The notes: generated from the sequence alone by a model not told the origin. Shown: positions 18,072 through 27,079, numbered from the stretch's first letter. The stretch: 56,789 nucleotides of DNA from Laspinema sp. D2d (GCF_025370755.1 NZ_JAMXFC010000041.1:1-56789); one strand, 5' to 3'. Numbers and translations are program-made.

Positions 18072-18582
18072 AATGTCGAATCAGTTGGAGGGGACTATTT
18101 TGGATGCAACTGCGCTAATTGATTTTGTTTATCTAGGGGATTGGGAATGGCTCAAAAAACAGTATGGGCCGCTGTATATTGCTCAAGAATTGCTTGATTC
18201 AGATAATCTGGAAGTAGAAACAAGAGAAATGGCGGTAAAACATCTCACGCCAATATGCTTAGAGACTGAGGCAATGTTTAAAAGTTTTCTGAATTTTTCC
18301 CTTGAAGCTCCTCTGTTGAGTATCGCCGATCGCTCTACTTTGGCTCTAGCTCAACATCGGGTTTTACTCTGTGCCAGTGATGATGGATTAATGGTTGAGA
18401 CTTGTAAAAAACATAATATTCCCTATACCCGAACACTGAGGCTACTAACCGAAATGGTGAAAAATAATTATAAAACTGTGACTCAGGTCAAAGAATATGT
18501 TAAAATGTTAATTGAAAAAAGAGGCAAGCATATTTCTCCCAAGGTTTTAAATACTTGGTATCAGGATTTGGGGAAAATTTAG
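18058..18582 (+). CDS. PIN-like nucleic-acid-binding protein, paired with the HTH-ImmA gene
   Basis: The product (174 residues) has PIN-type acidic motifs: ILDATALIDFVY near the N-terminus, IADRSTLALA in the middle and CASDDGLMVE further on. It would be a metal-dependent ribonuclease. The start ATG lies 14 bases before the stop of the HTH-ImmA gene; ATG 18073, right after that stop, is a possible alternative. The tight coupling suggests a toxin-antitoxin-like pair with the regulator as its partner, as proposed for some XRE-COG2856 pairs. Activity not demonstrated. Confidence 0.75.
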   Translation: MPLLEMSNQLEGTILDATALIDFVYLGDWEWLKKQYGPLYIAQELLDSDNLEVETREMAVKHLTPICLETEAMFKSFLNFSLEAPLLSIADRSTLALAQHRVLLCASDDGLMVETCKKHNIPYTRTLRLLTEMVKNNYKTVTQVKEYVKMLIEKRGKHISPKVLNTWYQDLGKI

Positions 18583-18650
18583 GGCGAAAGGATTGAGATT
18601 AGGGCTAGGGATGTAGGCTCTAAATTTTGATTAAGTGATGGAGGAAAACA

Positions 18651-18866
18651 ATGGGACAAATCTCTATTGATGTAGAAGATAAGATAGAAGCGGCTTTCAT
18701 GGCAGCAGATCCCCAGACAAAAAAGGAACTGAGTAACTTGGTTTCTGTGTTTTTGGGGTCAGACTGGAAAAATAAAAATTTAATTGAAGTTATGGAAACA
18801 ATTGCTGCCAATGCAGAAAAAGGGGGTTTAACGGCAGAAATACTAGAAGAAATCTTGTTATCCTAA
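18651..18866 (+). CDS. Small conserved antitoxin-like protein
   Basis: The 71-residue product begins MGQISIDVEDKIEAAF and ends ...GLTAEILEEILLS, a pattern I recall from a common family of small cyanobacterial proteins (MxQIxIEV..., helix, GLTxEILE) often found beside toxin genes. GGAGG precedes the ATG at good distance. No matching toxin lies next to it, unless it belongs with the next antitoxin/PIN pair 20 bases downstream. Helical content is high. Function uncertain. Confidence 0.6.
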   Translation: MGQISIDVEDKIEAAFMAADPQTKKELSNLVSVFLGSDWKNKNLIEVMETIAANAEKGGLTAEILEEILLS

Positions 18867-18885
18867 TTGTAGAAAAGTTTAAATT

Positions 18886-19116
18886 ATGGAAGTTATTCGC
18901 ACAGTAAAAACGGTTAAAAATGGTCAAGTTTTATTAGAATTACCTCCGGAACTTTCGGGGCAACAAGTCGAAATTGTTGTGTTTACTAAAAAGCCGGACC
19001 CGGTTGAAAGGAAAAGTTTAAAAGGAGTTTTACAAAGTTATGCTAAACCGGATTTAATCTCTTTAGAATCTACGGCTTGGGAAAATGCAGTGGGGGAAAA
19101 ATATGGCGATAGTTGA
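18886..19116 (+). CDS. Antitoxin of PIN toxin pair (VapB-like)
   Basis: A 76-residue protein with a beta-rich N-terminal half (TVKTVKNGQVLLELPPELSG, typical of small antitoxin folds) and a charged C-terminal half. Its stop codon lies 14 bases past the start of the following PIN gene, so the two are translationally coupled. The family cannot be named with certainty; a swapped-hairpin AbrB-like or similar antitoxin is possible. Base composition is AT-rich compared with the flanks. Confidence 0.65.
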   Translation: MEVIRTVKTVKNGQVLLELPPELSGQQVEIVVFTKKPDPVERKSLKGVLQSYAKPDLISLESTAWENAVGEKYGDS

Positions 19117-19477
19117 TGCAAATATTATTCTTCGCTATATCCTTAATGACCATGAGATATTATCAGCAAAGGCAGCGGAGATTCTTGAAAAGAATAAGGT
19201 AAATTTGCCGATTGAAGTAGCTTGCGAAATTGTATTTGTACTCCAAAAAGTTTATCAGGTTGAAAGAGAGAAAATTCAACAGGTTTTAAGCAAGTTAATT
19301 GACGAGAATTTAGTTTATCTGGAAAATCCAGAATTATTGCTAAAAGCTTTAAAGATTTATAGCGAAACCAAGTTTGATTTTGTAGATTGTATTTTAGGGG
19401 CCTATTGTAAAATTCATCAAGAATCTATCTTTACTTTTGATAAAAAACTAGAAAATTATATTAAAAGAGGTATTTAG
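19103..19477 (+). CDS. PIN-domain toxin (VapC-like)
   Basis: The product, 124 residues from ATG 19103, starts MAIVDANIILRYILND, the canonical first PIN motif, and carries the E of VACEIVF and the DFVDCILGA motif, ending with TFDKKLE. All four acidic positions of an active PIN RNase are present. GGGGGA lies just before the ATG. An upstream ATG at 19085 would add six residues and is less likely. It overlaps the antitoxin by 14 bases and ends two bases before hsdS, so it is co-transcribed with the restriction system. Confidence 0.82.
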   Translation: MAIVDANIILRYILNDHEILSAKAAEILEKNKVNLPIEVACEIVFVLQKVYQVEREKIQQVLSKLIDENLVYLENPELLLKALKIYSETKFDFVDCILGAYCKIHQESIFTFDKKLENYIKRGI

Positions 19478-19479
19478 TT

Positions 19480-20754
19480 ATGGTGAGTTTGCCGAAATAT
19501 GAAAAATACAAGGATACTGACGTTGAGTGGTTGGGTGAAATTCCAGAACATTGGGATTTATTGAAAAATAAGTTTTTATTCAAAGAACAAAAAGAAACTG
19601 TAAGCACAAATTCTGTTAATTTTACGCTTTTATCTCTTACTTTAAATGGTGTCATTAAACGAGACATGGAAAATCCTCAAGGGAAATTTCCTGCTGAGTT
19701 CAACAGTTATAAAATCGTAGAACCTAATGATTTAATTTTTTGTTTATTTGATATTGAAGAAACTCCTAGAACTATTGGTCATTCCGATTTTGAAGGGATG
19801 ATTACGGGGGCTTATGATATTTATAAGTGCAATTCCAAAATTTTTAGTAAATATATCTACTATTATTATTTATTTCTGGATTTGGATAAGAGGTTACAAC
19901 CTTTATATACAGGGTTAAGAAAAGTTATTAAAAGAGAGGCTTTTTTAAGCATAAAGTCTCCAGTACCAACAATCGCAGAACAAAATCGAATAGTTGAATT
20001 TTTAGATCGCAAGTGTGGAGAAATCGACGAAGCCATCAGCAAAAAACAACGCCTAATCGAACTCCTCGAAGAACAAAAAACTATCCTCATTAACCAAGCC
20101 GTCACCAAAGGCTTAAACTCTGATGTACCGATGAAAGATAGCGGCATAGAGTGGTTAGGAAAAATCCCTAAACATTGGACCCTTAAAAGAGCAAAATTTC
20201 TATTTAAGCAAAGTCACTTACCTATAAAAAAAGATGATGGTGTCGTCACTTGTTATCGAGATGGAGAGGTTACATTACGCTCTAATCGTCGCTTAGATGG
20301 TTATACAGTTGCTATCCTAGAGCAAGGTTATCAAGGAATTAGAGTGGGTCAACTTGTTATTAATTCTATGGATGCTTTTGCAGGCTCAATAGGTGTTTCT
20401 GACTCCAATGGAAAGTGTTCTCCTGAATATGTCATTTGTGATCCAGTTAATAATCATGAAGTTTTACCCTACTATTACTCTTATTTGATTAGAGAAATGG
20501 CATTTTCAGGATTTATTGAAGTTTCATGTCCAGCGGTTAGACAAAGAGGAAAAAGAATGAGATATAGCAATTTTTCCCCTTTAATTCTACCCGTTCCTCC
20601 GATTGAAGAACAAAAAATAATAGTTGATTTTATTCATGAAATAAAAAAACAAATAGAAAAATTTTCAGTCATAAACACAAATCAAATTGAAAAATTGACC
20701 GAACTCAAACAAATTCTTATTGCCGAAGCCGTTACCGGAAAAATCAAAGTTTAG
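19480..20754 (+). CDS. hsdS: Type I restriction-modification specificity subunit HsdS
   Basis: The protein has 424 residues with the duplicated HsdS design. Each target-recognition domain begins with a related phrase (VEWLGEIPEHW near residue 15, IEWLGKIPKHW near 224), and a conserved helix follows each one (IVEFLDRKCGEIDEAI... in the centre). Each domain reads one half of the bipartite DNA target and the helices set the spacing. The gene is AT-rich and free of HIP1 octamers, unlike hsdM and hsdR, which fits frequent exchange of specificity genes. It follows the PIN toxin by two bases. Confidence 0.93.
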   Translation: MVSLPKYEKYKDTDVEWLGEIPEHWDLLKNKFLFKEQKETVSTNSVNFTLLSLTLNGVIKRDMENPQGKFPAEFNSYKIVEPNDLIFCLFDIEETPRTIGHSDFEGMITGAYDIYKCNSKIFSKYIYYYYLFLDLDKRLQPLYTGLRKVIKREAFLSIKSPVPTIAEQNRIVEFLDRKCGEIDEAISKKQRLIELLEEQKTILINQAVTKGLNSDVPMKDSGIEWLGKIPKHWTLKRAKFLFKQSHLPIKKDDGVVTCYRDGEVTLRSNRRLDGYTVAILEQGYQGIRVGQLVINSMDAFAGSIGVSDSNGKCSPEYVICDPVNNHEVLPYYYSYLIREMAFSGFIEVSCPAVRQRGKRMRYSNFSPLILPVPPIEEQKIIVDFIHEIKKQIEKFSVINTNQIEKLTELKQILIAEAVTGKIKV

Positions 20755-20788
20755 ATGAAAAAATTTCCCTAAAAAAAGAGGTTTGCTC

Positions 20789-21106
20789 ATGAATACCCGC
20801 TTAGTTGACTCCCTAATCGATTTAATTGAATCCCTCGATACCGAAGACTATACCCTGCTACAACAACGCCTCGCCCAACGAAGCATCCAGAAAACCCCTT
20901 CAGTCTGTAGCGGCTATGCTCATATCCGCAATACCCGTATTCCCGTTTGGACATTAGTTAGCTTTCAGCAACAAGGCGTAGGGGAACAAGAAATTTTAGA
21001 AAATTATCCCAGCCTCACGCCCACCGATCTAACTGCTGCCTGGATTTATTATCAACAGAATCGAGGAGAAATAGAGACAATTATTGCCCAAGAAGATAAG
21101 ATTTAG
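20789..21106 (+). CDS. DUF433 domain protein (antitoxin-type)
   Basis: The product is 105 residues. The C-terminal half contains the DUF433 pattern: SGYAHIRNTRIPVWTLVSFQQQGVGEQEILENYPSLTPTDLTAAWIYY, shown here in part as RNTRIPVWTLV and ENYPSLTPTDL. DUF433 proteins carry a winged or helix-turn-helix-like domain and are commonly antitoxins of DUF5615/Mut7-C RNases, but no such toxin is present nearby. It sits between hsdS and hsdR, 35 bases before hsdR, and would be co-expressed. ATG 20789 is chosen over TTG 20783. Confidence 0.75.
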   Translation: MNTRLVDSLIDLIESLDTEDYTLLQQRLAQRSIQKTPSVCSGYAHIRNTRIPVWTLVSFQQQGVGEQEILENYPSLTPTDLTAAWIYYQQNRGEIETIIAQEDKI

Positions 21107-21140
21107 ATTTTGCAATATAACCCAGGAGTATTAAGCTATT

Positions 21141-24119
21141 ATGGTCAGTAAAACCAACGAAAAAGCTCTTGAAGACCTCATTGAAAACCGCTTGCTGAAT
21201 GATGCGGGCTATCAGCAGGGTAGTAACAAAAACTTTGACCCCGAATTTGCCATTGATACCGAAAAATTTTGGCAATTCCTGGAAATGACCCAACCGGAAG
21301 AACTTCAAAAGTTAGCCGATCGCCCCAACTGGCAACGGATGATTCTGGAACGGATTGATCGCCAAATCAAGAAAAACGGCGTTGTTTCGGTACTTAAAAA
21401 AGGTGTGGCGATCGATGATGCCGAACTGACTCTATACTATAGTCATCCCTACAATGACCTCAATCCCGAGGTTGCCGCTAACTTCGAGCAAAATATCTTT
21501 TCTATTAGCCGCCAAGTCCACTTTTCCGCCACAGATAACGCGCCGTCTATTGATTTGGTGATTTTCCTCAATGGCTTGGCGATCGCAACCCTGGAACTCA
21601 AAAATCCTTGGACAAACCAAACCGTTTACCACGCTAAAAAACAATACTGCGATCGCAATCCCAAAGAACCCCTCCTTAACTTTGGTCGCTGTTTAGTCCA
21701 CTTTGCCGCCGATACCGATGAAATTTGGATGACCACCAAACTCACGGGAAAAAACACCTATTTCCTACCCTTCAATCAAGGAAATAACCACGGCAAAGGC
21801 AACCCCATCAACCCCAATGGACACAAAACTAGCTATCTCTGGGAAGATATTTTAAGCCGGACCAGCCTCGCCAATATTCTGGAACATTTCGTCTTACTCG
21901 AAGGCAAACTCAATGACCCCCTCTCGGATAAAACCCTGATTTTCCCCCGTTATCACCAAAGGGATGTCGTTAACCAACTCCTCAGCGATGCTAAAACGAA
22001 TGGTCCCGGTCAAACTTATTTAATCCAACATTCTGCCGGGTCCGGGAAATCAAATTCAATTACCTGGCTGGCATTCCAACTGATCCAACTTTACCCAAAT
22101 CAACAGAGTGAACCTTTATTTAATTCGGTAATTGTTGTCACCGATCGCCGTAACCTTGACCAACAAATCCGGGACAATATCAAAAACTTTTCCGAAGTCA
22201 AAAATATTATTGCTTATGCCAACCGCGCGGAAGACTTAAAAAATGCCCTAGAATCGGGCAAAAAAATCATTATCAGTACCATCCAAAAATTTAGATTTAT
22301 TGTAGAAGGCATCGAAGGATTAGGCGATCGGCGCTTTGCTGTGATTATCGATGAAGCCCACAGCAGCCAGAGTGGAAGTTCAGCCGACTCCCTGAATATG
22401 ACCCTCAACCAAAATGAGGACGAAGCGGAACCAGAAGACAACCAAGATAAAATTCTGAAGGTCATGCAGGGGCGTAAATTCAGTAAAAATGCCTCTTATT
22501 TTGCCTTTACTGCCACCCCGAAAAACACCACCCTCGAAAAATTTGGGCGACGTCAAAACGATGGACGATTCACCCCCCATCATCTCTACTCCATGAAACA
22601 GGCGATCGAAGAAGGTTTTATCCTCGATGTCCTCGCCAACTACACCACTTATAAAAGCTACTACGAAATCCAAAAATCCACCGAAGATAATCCCCTATTC
22701 GATACCGCCCAAGCCCAAAAGAAACTCAAAGCCTATGTGGAAAGCAATCCCAAAACCATCGCTACCAAAGCCGAAATTATGGTGAATCACTTCCTCGAAC
22801 AAGTGGTGAACCCGAAAAAACTCCAAGGGCAAGCTAGGGGGATGGTGGTGACGCGCAATATCAAAACTGCGATTCGGTACTATGGCGAGATTCAAAAACT
22901 ACTGAAAGCTAAAAATGCCGACTTTGGGGCGATCATTGCCTTCTCTGGCAAAAAGAAAGTAGATGGCATTGAACAAACCGAAGATTCCCTAAACGGCTTT
23001 CCCAGTAAGGATATCGAAGCCAAGTTTCAAACCCCTGATTACCGCCTCTTAGTCGTCGCCAATAAGTACCTAACCGGCTTCGATGAACCCCTCCTGCACA
23101 CCATGTATGTGGATAAAAAATTACAGGGAGTCCTCGCAGTTCAAGCCCTTTCTCGCCTCAATCGCTGTAACAACAAACTGGGCAAAAATGATACGTTTAT
23201 CCTCGATTTCGCCAACAGCCCCAGCGAGATTAAAACTGCCTTCGATCCGTTCTACACCGCCACCGAACTCAGCGAAGCCACCGATGTCAATGTTCTCCAT
23301 GACTTGAAAGAAAGCCTAGACGGATTAGGCGTTTACGAAACCCACGAAATCAACCAATTTAATCAACTATTTTTTGATGGTGTAGAAGCGGATCAACTGA
23401 GTCCAATTATCGACACCGCAGCGGAACGCTTTAACCAGGAACTAGAACTCAGTGAAGAGGACAAAATAGATTTTAAAATTAAAGCTAAACAATTTGTCAA
23501 GGTTTATGCCCAACTTGCCTGCTTAATTCCCTTTCATAATCTGGCTTGGGAAAAACTCCATTGGTTCCTAAAATTCCTCATCCCTAAACTCATCGTCAAA
23601 AATCCCCAACAGGACCAACTCGATGAACTGCTTAATAGCGTGGATCTGAGTACCTACGGCATTGAACGAGTCACCCTGAATGCAGCGATCGCCTTAGATG
23701 AATCTAGCAGCGAAATTAAACCCCAGAATCCCAATCCCCGGGGTTACCCTGAATCGGAAAAAGAATATCATCCCCTAGACGAAATCATTGCCCAGTTTAA
23801 TCAAACTCACTTTGCTCAATGGGACGCCACTCCCGAAGAACAAAAAATTAAACTGATTAACCTGGCGCGTAATGTCGCCCAAAATACCGACTATCAAACC
23901 CAGGTCGTCAACAATCCAGACCCGCAGAATAGCAGAATGGCGATCGGTAAACTCATCAAACAAGCGGTGACTAATGAGCGGAAAAAAGAACGAACTTTGT
24001 ACACAAATTACTCCCAAGATTCAGATTTTCAACGAGCGCTTGACAACAGTATCATCCGCATTTTAGAAACCGTCCTCAATAATCCAGATATTGACTTATT
24101 TTCAGACGAAGCCATTTAA
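21141..24119 (+). CDS. hsdR: Type I restriction endonuclease subunit HsdR
   Basis: The product is 992 residues. An N-terminal PD-(D/E)xK nuclease is indicated by IDLVIFLNG and the ELKNPW core near residues 139-155. The SF2 translocase has Walker A (HSAGSGKSNS, near 297) and DEAH box (IIDEAHSSQSG, near 403). Later motifs TATPKN and QALSRLNR fit a type I motor. With HsdM and HsdS it cleaves unmethylated foreign DNA far from the target site. No frameshift or missing key residue is seen, so the system appears intact. HIP1 octamers reappear in this gene. Confidence 0.95.
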   Translation: MVSKTNEKALEDLIENRLLNDAGYQQGSNKNFDPEFAIDTEKFWQFLEMTQPEELQKLADRPNWQRMILERIDRQIKKNGVVSVLKKGVAIDDAELTLYYSHPYNDLNPEVAANFEQNIFSISRQVHFSATDNAPSIDLVIFLNGLAIATLELKNPWTNQTVYHAKKQYCDRNPKEPLLNFGRCLVHFAADTDEIWMTTKLTGKNTYFLPFNQGNNHGKGNPINPNGHKTSYLWEDILSRTSLANILEHFVLLEGKLNDPLSDKTLIFPRYHQRDVVNQLLSDAKTNGPGQTYLIQHSAGSGKSNSITWLAFQLIQLYPNQQSEPLFNSVIVVTDRRNLDQQIRDNIKNFSEVKNIIAYANRAEDLKNALESGKKIIISTIQKFRFIVEGIEGLGDRRFAVIIDEAHSSQSGSSADSLNMTLNQNEDEAEPEDNQDKILKVMQGRKFSKNASYFAFTATPKNTTLEKFGRRQNDGRFTPHHLYSMKQAIEEGFILDVLANYTTYKSYYEIQKSTEDNPLFDTAQAQKKLKAYVESNPKTIATKAEIMVNHFLEQVVNPKKLQGQARGMVVTRNIKTAIRYYGEIQKLLKAKNADFGAIIAFSGKKKVDGIEQTEDSLNGFPSKDIEAKFQTPDYRLLVVANKYLTGFDEPLLHTMYVDKKLQGVLAVQALSRLNRCNNKLGKNDTFILDFANSPSEIKTAFDPFYTATELSEATDVNVLHDLKESLDGLGVYETHEINQFNQLFFDGVEADQLSPIIDTAAERFNQELELSEEDKIDFKIKAKQFVKVYAQLACLIPFHNLAWEKLHWFLKFLIPKLIVKNPQQDQLDELLNSVDLSTYGIERVTLNAAIALDESSSEIKPQNPNPRGYPESEKEYHPLDEIIAQFNQTHFAQWDATPEEQKIKLINLARNVAQNTDYQTQVVNNPDPQNSRMAIGKLIKQAVTNERKKERTLYTNYSQDSDFQRALDNSIIRILETVLNNPDIDLFSDEAI

Positions 24120-24154
24120 TATAAGCAATCTTGCTGCAGTTTTCTATAAAGACA

Positions 24155-24171
24155 GCGAGCAAGATGCTCGC
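24155..24171. terminator. Hairpin between hsdR and tpsB
   Basis: GCGAGCA AGA TGCTCGC is a perfect 7-base stem with a 3-base loop, followed by CTTCCTT. It lies between the convergent ends of hsdR and the TpsB gene and can serve both. Confidence 0.6.
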
Positions 24172-24232
24172 CTTCCTTAATAGCCTCTCTAACTTATGAG
24201 TCTCGGAATCGTTATACACCCCAATTCTGGAA

Positions 24233-26284
24233 TTACAATTGATAATTCACCGTAAAATAGAACCCATCATCCTGAGCATTCGTCCCTTTATCATCAATTT
24301 CAAAAATAGGACGGCCATAATCAAGCCGCACATTTAACCCGGGAAAAACTTGCCAAAGAATACCCATCCCTATGCCAGCTAAAAAGGTTTGTCTCGGTAA
24401 CTCATTGGGATTATCGACATGATTCCAAACCGTTCCCACATCTAAAAATGGGGCAAATTGAAACACTGGAATTCCGGATGTATCTCGGAAAATCACAATC
24501 CGGTCCTCTACGGAAAAGCGAAAGCCATTATCCCCCGATCGCACGTTTTGACGATACCCCCGTAAGGATTGACCCCCCCCAATCACAAACTGCTGGGACG
24601 AGAGCAAACTATGGGGACTTAACTGTAAATCCGCTTGGATAATTAACAGTTGAGACCCACCCAACCGTTGAACGCGCTGCACCTGAGAAATCCAACTCAA
24701 AAATTCTCCATCAGGGATGGGGTCATCATTTTCAGTGGCATCAAATAAACCCGTTCCAATGTTCAACAGCGATCGCACGGACCAAGCACCTTGAACATCC
24801 CGGCGCAGATAGTCAGCGCCAATCTTGAAAGTGCTAGTCCGGGTAATCCCATCTTCACTAGGGCCACTGCCAAACCCAAACGGTTCACCGTCCACAAAGG
24901 TTTGACTTTCTTGAAACGTAAACCCCACAGAAGTGGCAAATTCTTGACGAGGCGATCGCACCCAAGGTTGTCTAAAACTTACTTCATACAGTTCAGATTC
25001 CCCTTCAATATTCAACTCTCTAAACTCTTCTTGAATAATCCCATTTTGGTTCGGAGCCACCCGAAAACCCAGGGTTCCATTCATCGCATTCACCGGAATT
25101 CGATAGCTGAGATCGTAGATTTGTGAGTCTCCGGTTCCCCAATAATAACTAGCGGCAATTTCATCCCCAAATCCCGTCACGTTGCGATAGCGCACGGTTC
25201 CTCCTAAGCGTTCCGAACCAACACTGGGAGGAGATAAATTATCCACCCCTAAATTCAACCCAAAGGGATTAGCTTCTTGTACCCGCACGGTAAGAATACT
25301 CTGAGCAATTTGATCACCGGCACGCAAACTGGCTTCAATATTTTGAAATAAGGGGTCGAGGCGCAGTAACCGCAACTGATCTTCCAAGCGGGCGGTATTC
25401 AAGGGCGCACCCCCTCCAAGTTCGATGCGAGAGCGGATATAGGACTCTCTGACCCGGTTGTTCCCTTCGACTTCGATTTGGGCCAATGTCCCTTCAATCA
25501 CTTTAATTTCGACGATGCCATCTTCGATAACTTGATCTCCGAGTACGGCGCGAGAGGTGATATAACCGCGATCGAGATAAATTTGGGTGATTTGATCCGC
25601 GAGTTGTCGGAGGCGATCGAGAGAAACGGTTTGTCCCTCCACCTCGGCAACGATGTTTTGAATCTCTGTATCGGTGAGTACGGTAGAGCCAGTTACGTTC
25701 ACCTGGCGAATAGGAATTTCTACCTCGGGAGCTTGATCGGGGGTGGGTTGTTCTTCGGGGGGAGTCAATACAGGGGGTTGCTGGTCTTCTGGCGGGGTCG
25801 GCTCTACTTCCGGGAGGGGGGGTAACGGCTCTTGGGTAGGAGGTTGCGGCGGCTGGGAGGGCGGGTTTTGGGCGATTGGCATCCCGGCGCTCAGTCTAGT
25901 AGGTTGGCTCTGAGATGCTATGCTCTGTAAATTGATTGCCTGACTGTCATCATTACAGGGGCGATTCTCGTTCCGAAACGCTTCGCGATCGCAACTCGTT
26001 TCCCCCTCCTCTACCCATCCCAAATGTCCCAATTCCTGGGGAGGGGTTGTTGCATCCGCTGCTTTTCCCGCCGTTCCAAATATCTGAAAGCGATCGCTAC
26101 TGTTGAGGGCTTTTTCCGGGCTTGTTTCCTGGGGATCTCCAGTCACAAAATCTGCTGATTCCCTGGAAAATAAGGGTTCGATGTCCGCTGCGATGGCTTG
26201 ACCCCCGGCAAAATTGGCGATCGCCAAAAATACTGGAATCGACACCCCATACCGCAGACTGTTTAATATTATGTGCTTCTGCAT
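24233..26284 (-). CDS. TpsB outer-membrane secretion pore (ShlB/FhaC/HecB family)
   Basis: The product is 683 residues from ATG 26284 (MQKHIILNSLRYGVSIPVFL), which starts right at a signal peptide; the ATG at 26335 adds 17 unconvincing residues. A proline-rich stretch follows (about 135-195), then a POTRA domain (IPIRQVNVTGSTVLTDTEI...) and the beta-barrel domain. TpsB proteins thread one large TpsA exoprotein across the outer membrane. No TpsA gene is beside it. Usually the TpsA (filamentous haemagglutinin-like), CHAT and DUF928 genes are close in cyanobacteria; here CHAT (229) and DUF928 (12186) are in the same window but not adjacent. It may use a partner encoded elsewhere. Confidence 0.88.
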   Translation of the reverse strand: MQKHIILNSLRYGVSIPVFLAIANFAGGQAIAADIEPLFSRESADFVTGDPQETSPEKALNSSDRFQIFGTAGKAADATTPPQELGHLGWVEEGETSCDREAFRNENRPCNDDSQAINLQSIASQSQPTRLSAGMPIAQNPPSQPPQPPTQEPLPPLPEVEPTPPEDQQPPVLTPPEEQPTPDQAPEVEIPIRQVNVTGSTVLTDTEIQNIVAEVEGQTVSLDRLRQLADQITQIYLDRGYITSRAVLGDQVIEDGIVEIKVIEGTLAQIEVEGNNRVRESYIRSRIELGGGAPLNTARLEDQLRLLRLDPLFQNIEASLRAGDQIAQSILTVRVQEANPFGLNLGVDNLSPPSVGSERLGGTVRYRNVTGFGDEIAASYYWGTGDSQIYDLSYRIPVNAMNGTLGFRVAPNQNGIIQEEFRELNIEGESELYEVSFRQPWVRSPRQEFATSVGFTFQESQTFVDGEPFGFGSGPSEDGITRTSTFKIGADYLRRDVQGAWSVRSLLNIGTGLFDATENDDPIPDGEFLSWISQVQRVQRLGGSQLLIIQADLQLSPHSLLSSQQFVIGGGQSLRGYRQNVRSGDNGFRFSVEDRIVIFRDTSGIPVFQFAPFLDVGTVWNHVDNPNELPRQTFLAGIGMGILWQVFPGLNVRLDYGRPIFEIDDKGTNAQDDGFYFTVNYQL

Positions 26285-27079
26285 CGAACCATCACCGTGC
26301 CAACCCACTTGATCTAGCCTATTCTTCCAGAGCATTTATTTTTTAACTCCCTTGGTTATTGGAGCAACTGTAAACGTGCATCGGCCCCAAATGCCAGTGT
26401 ATCTATTGATTTTGCCATCGGCAAGAGCGCCTAGGCTCAAAAACTATCCTAAATATATAGCGACCCTCAATGAATTTAACCATCGATTTAGCCCTAAGCG
26501 CTTTGGAGTCCGTTCGCTCTTGGTCCTATGGGTGCTGCCTTTACATCAAGTTCGCTTTGTTGATGCCAAACCAATTGAGATGCGATCGCTCAGACTTCCG
26601 GTTAAAAAAGCATGAAATCAACCTCAATTGAGGTTGATGGTGGAAACCGCTTTCCCGTATTACTGCCCGACCAAAACGGGGAGTGACTTTTGAGTATTGG
26701 CATTCAACATAGCCTAACTCTCAGCGATCGCCTTGCCCGTTCCAAGTGCCTAGGGTTGTTGTTTCAAGGGTTTGGACTACCCGGTGAAATGCGATCGGGG
26801 GAATCATCCAGATATCAAATTGTGGCGATTGGATTCAATTTCACCGACCCAGCGGGCAGCCCAAAAAGGTTTCTTGTTTTAACTTCTGACCTTTATCAAG
26901 TTCCTTGAATTTATAAAAATCAGGAACCCCCACTCCTTCATCGGCATTTTAATTAAAAAAATCTATTCCTTTCCTCCAGCTTACCTTAAAAATTTGTATT
27001 CAAATTATCCCATCTTTATTTTAAAAAAATCCAATCTTTATCAACTTTGAGTTCAGTTTTTGTAGCCGCTCAATCGCCT
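26285..27079. other. Long intergenic region, no gene seen
   Basis: Almost 800 bases without convincing coding. Open frames on the plus strand have no recognisable sequence. The promoter of the TpsB gene should lie at the left end. A perfect palindrome is at 26617-26638. The right part (26930-27060) is AT-rich. Confidence 0.5.
26617..26638. repeat. Perfect 22-bp palindrome
   Basis: ATCAACCTCAATTGAGGTTG, followed by AT, reads the same on both strands with no spacer. It has no T-run, which fits a protein-binding site better than a terminator. It lies between genes, about 330 bases before the TpsB start on the minus strand and 440 bases past the stop of the 27080 gene. Confidence 0.65.

Noticed and set aside
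26352-26908. Two plus-strand open frames in the long gap
   Set aside because: No family resemblance or coding pattern; weak starts.
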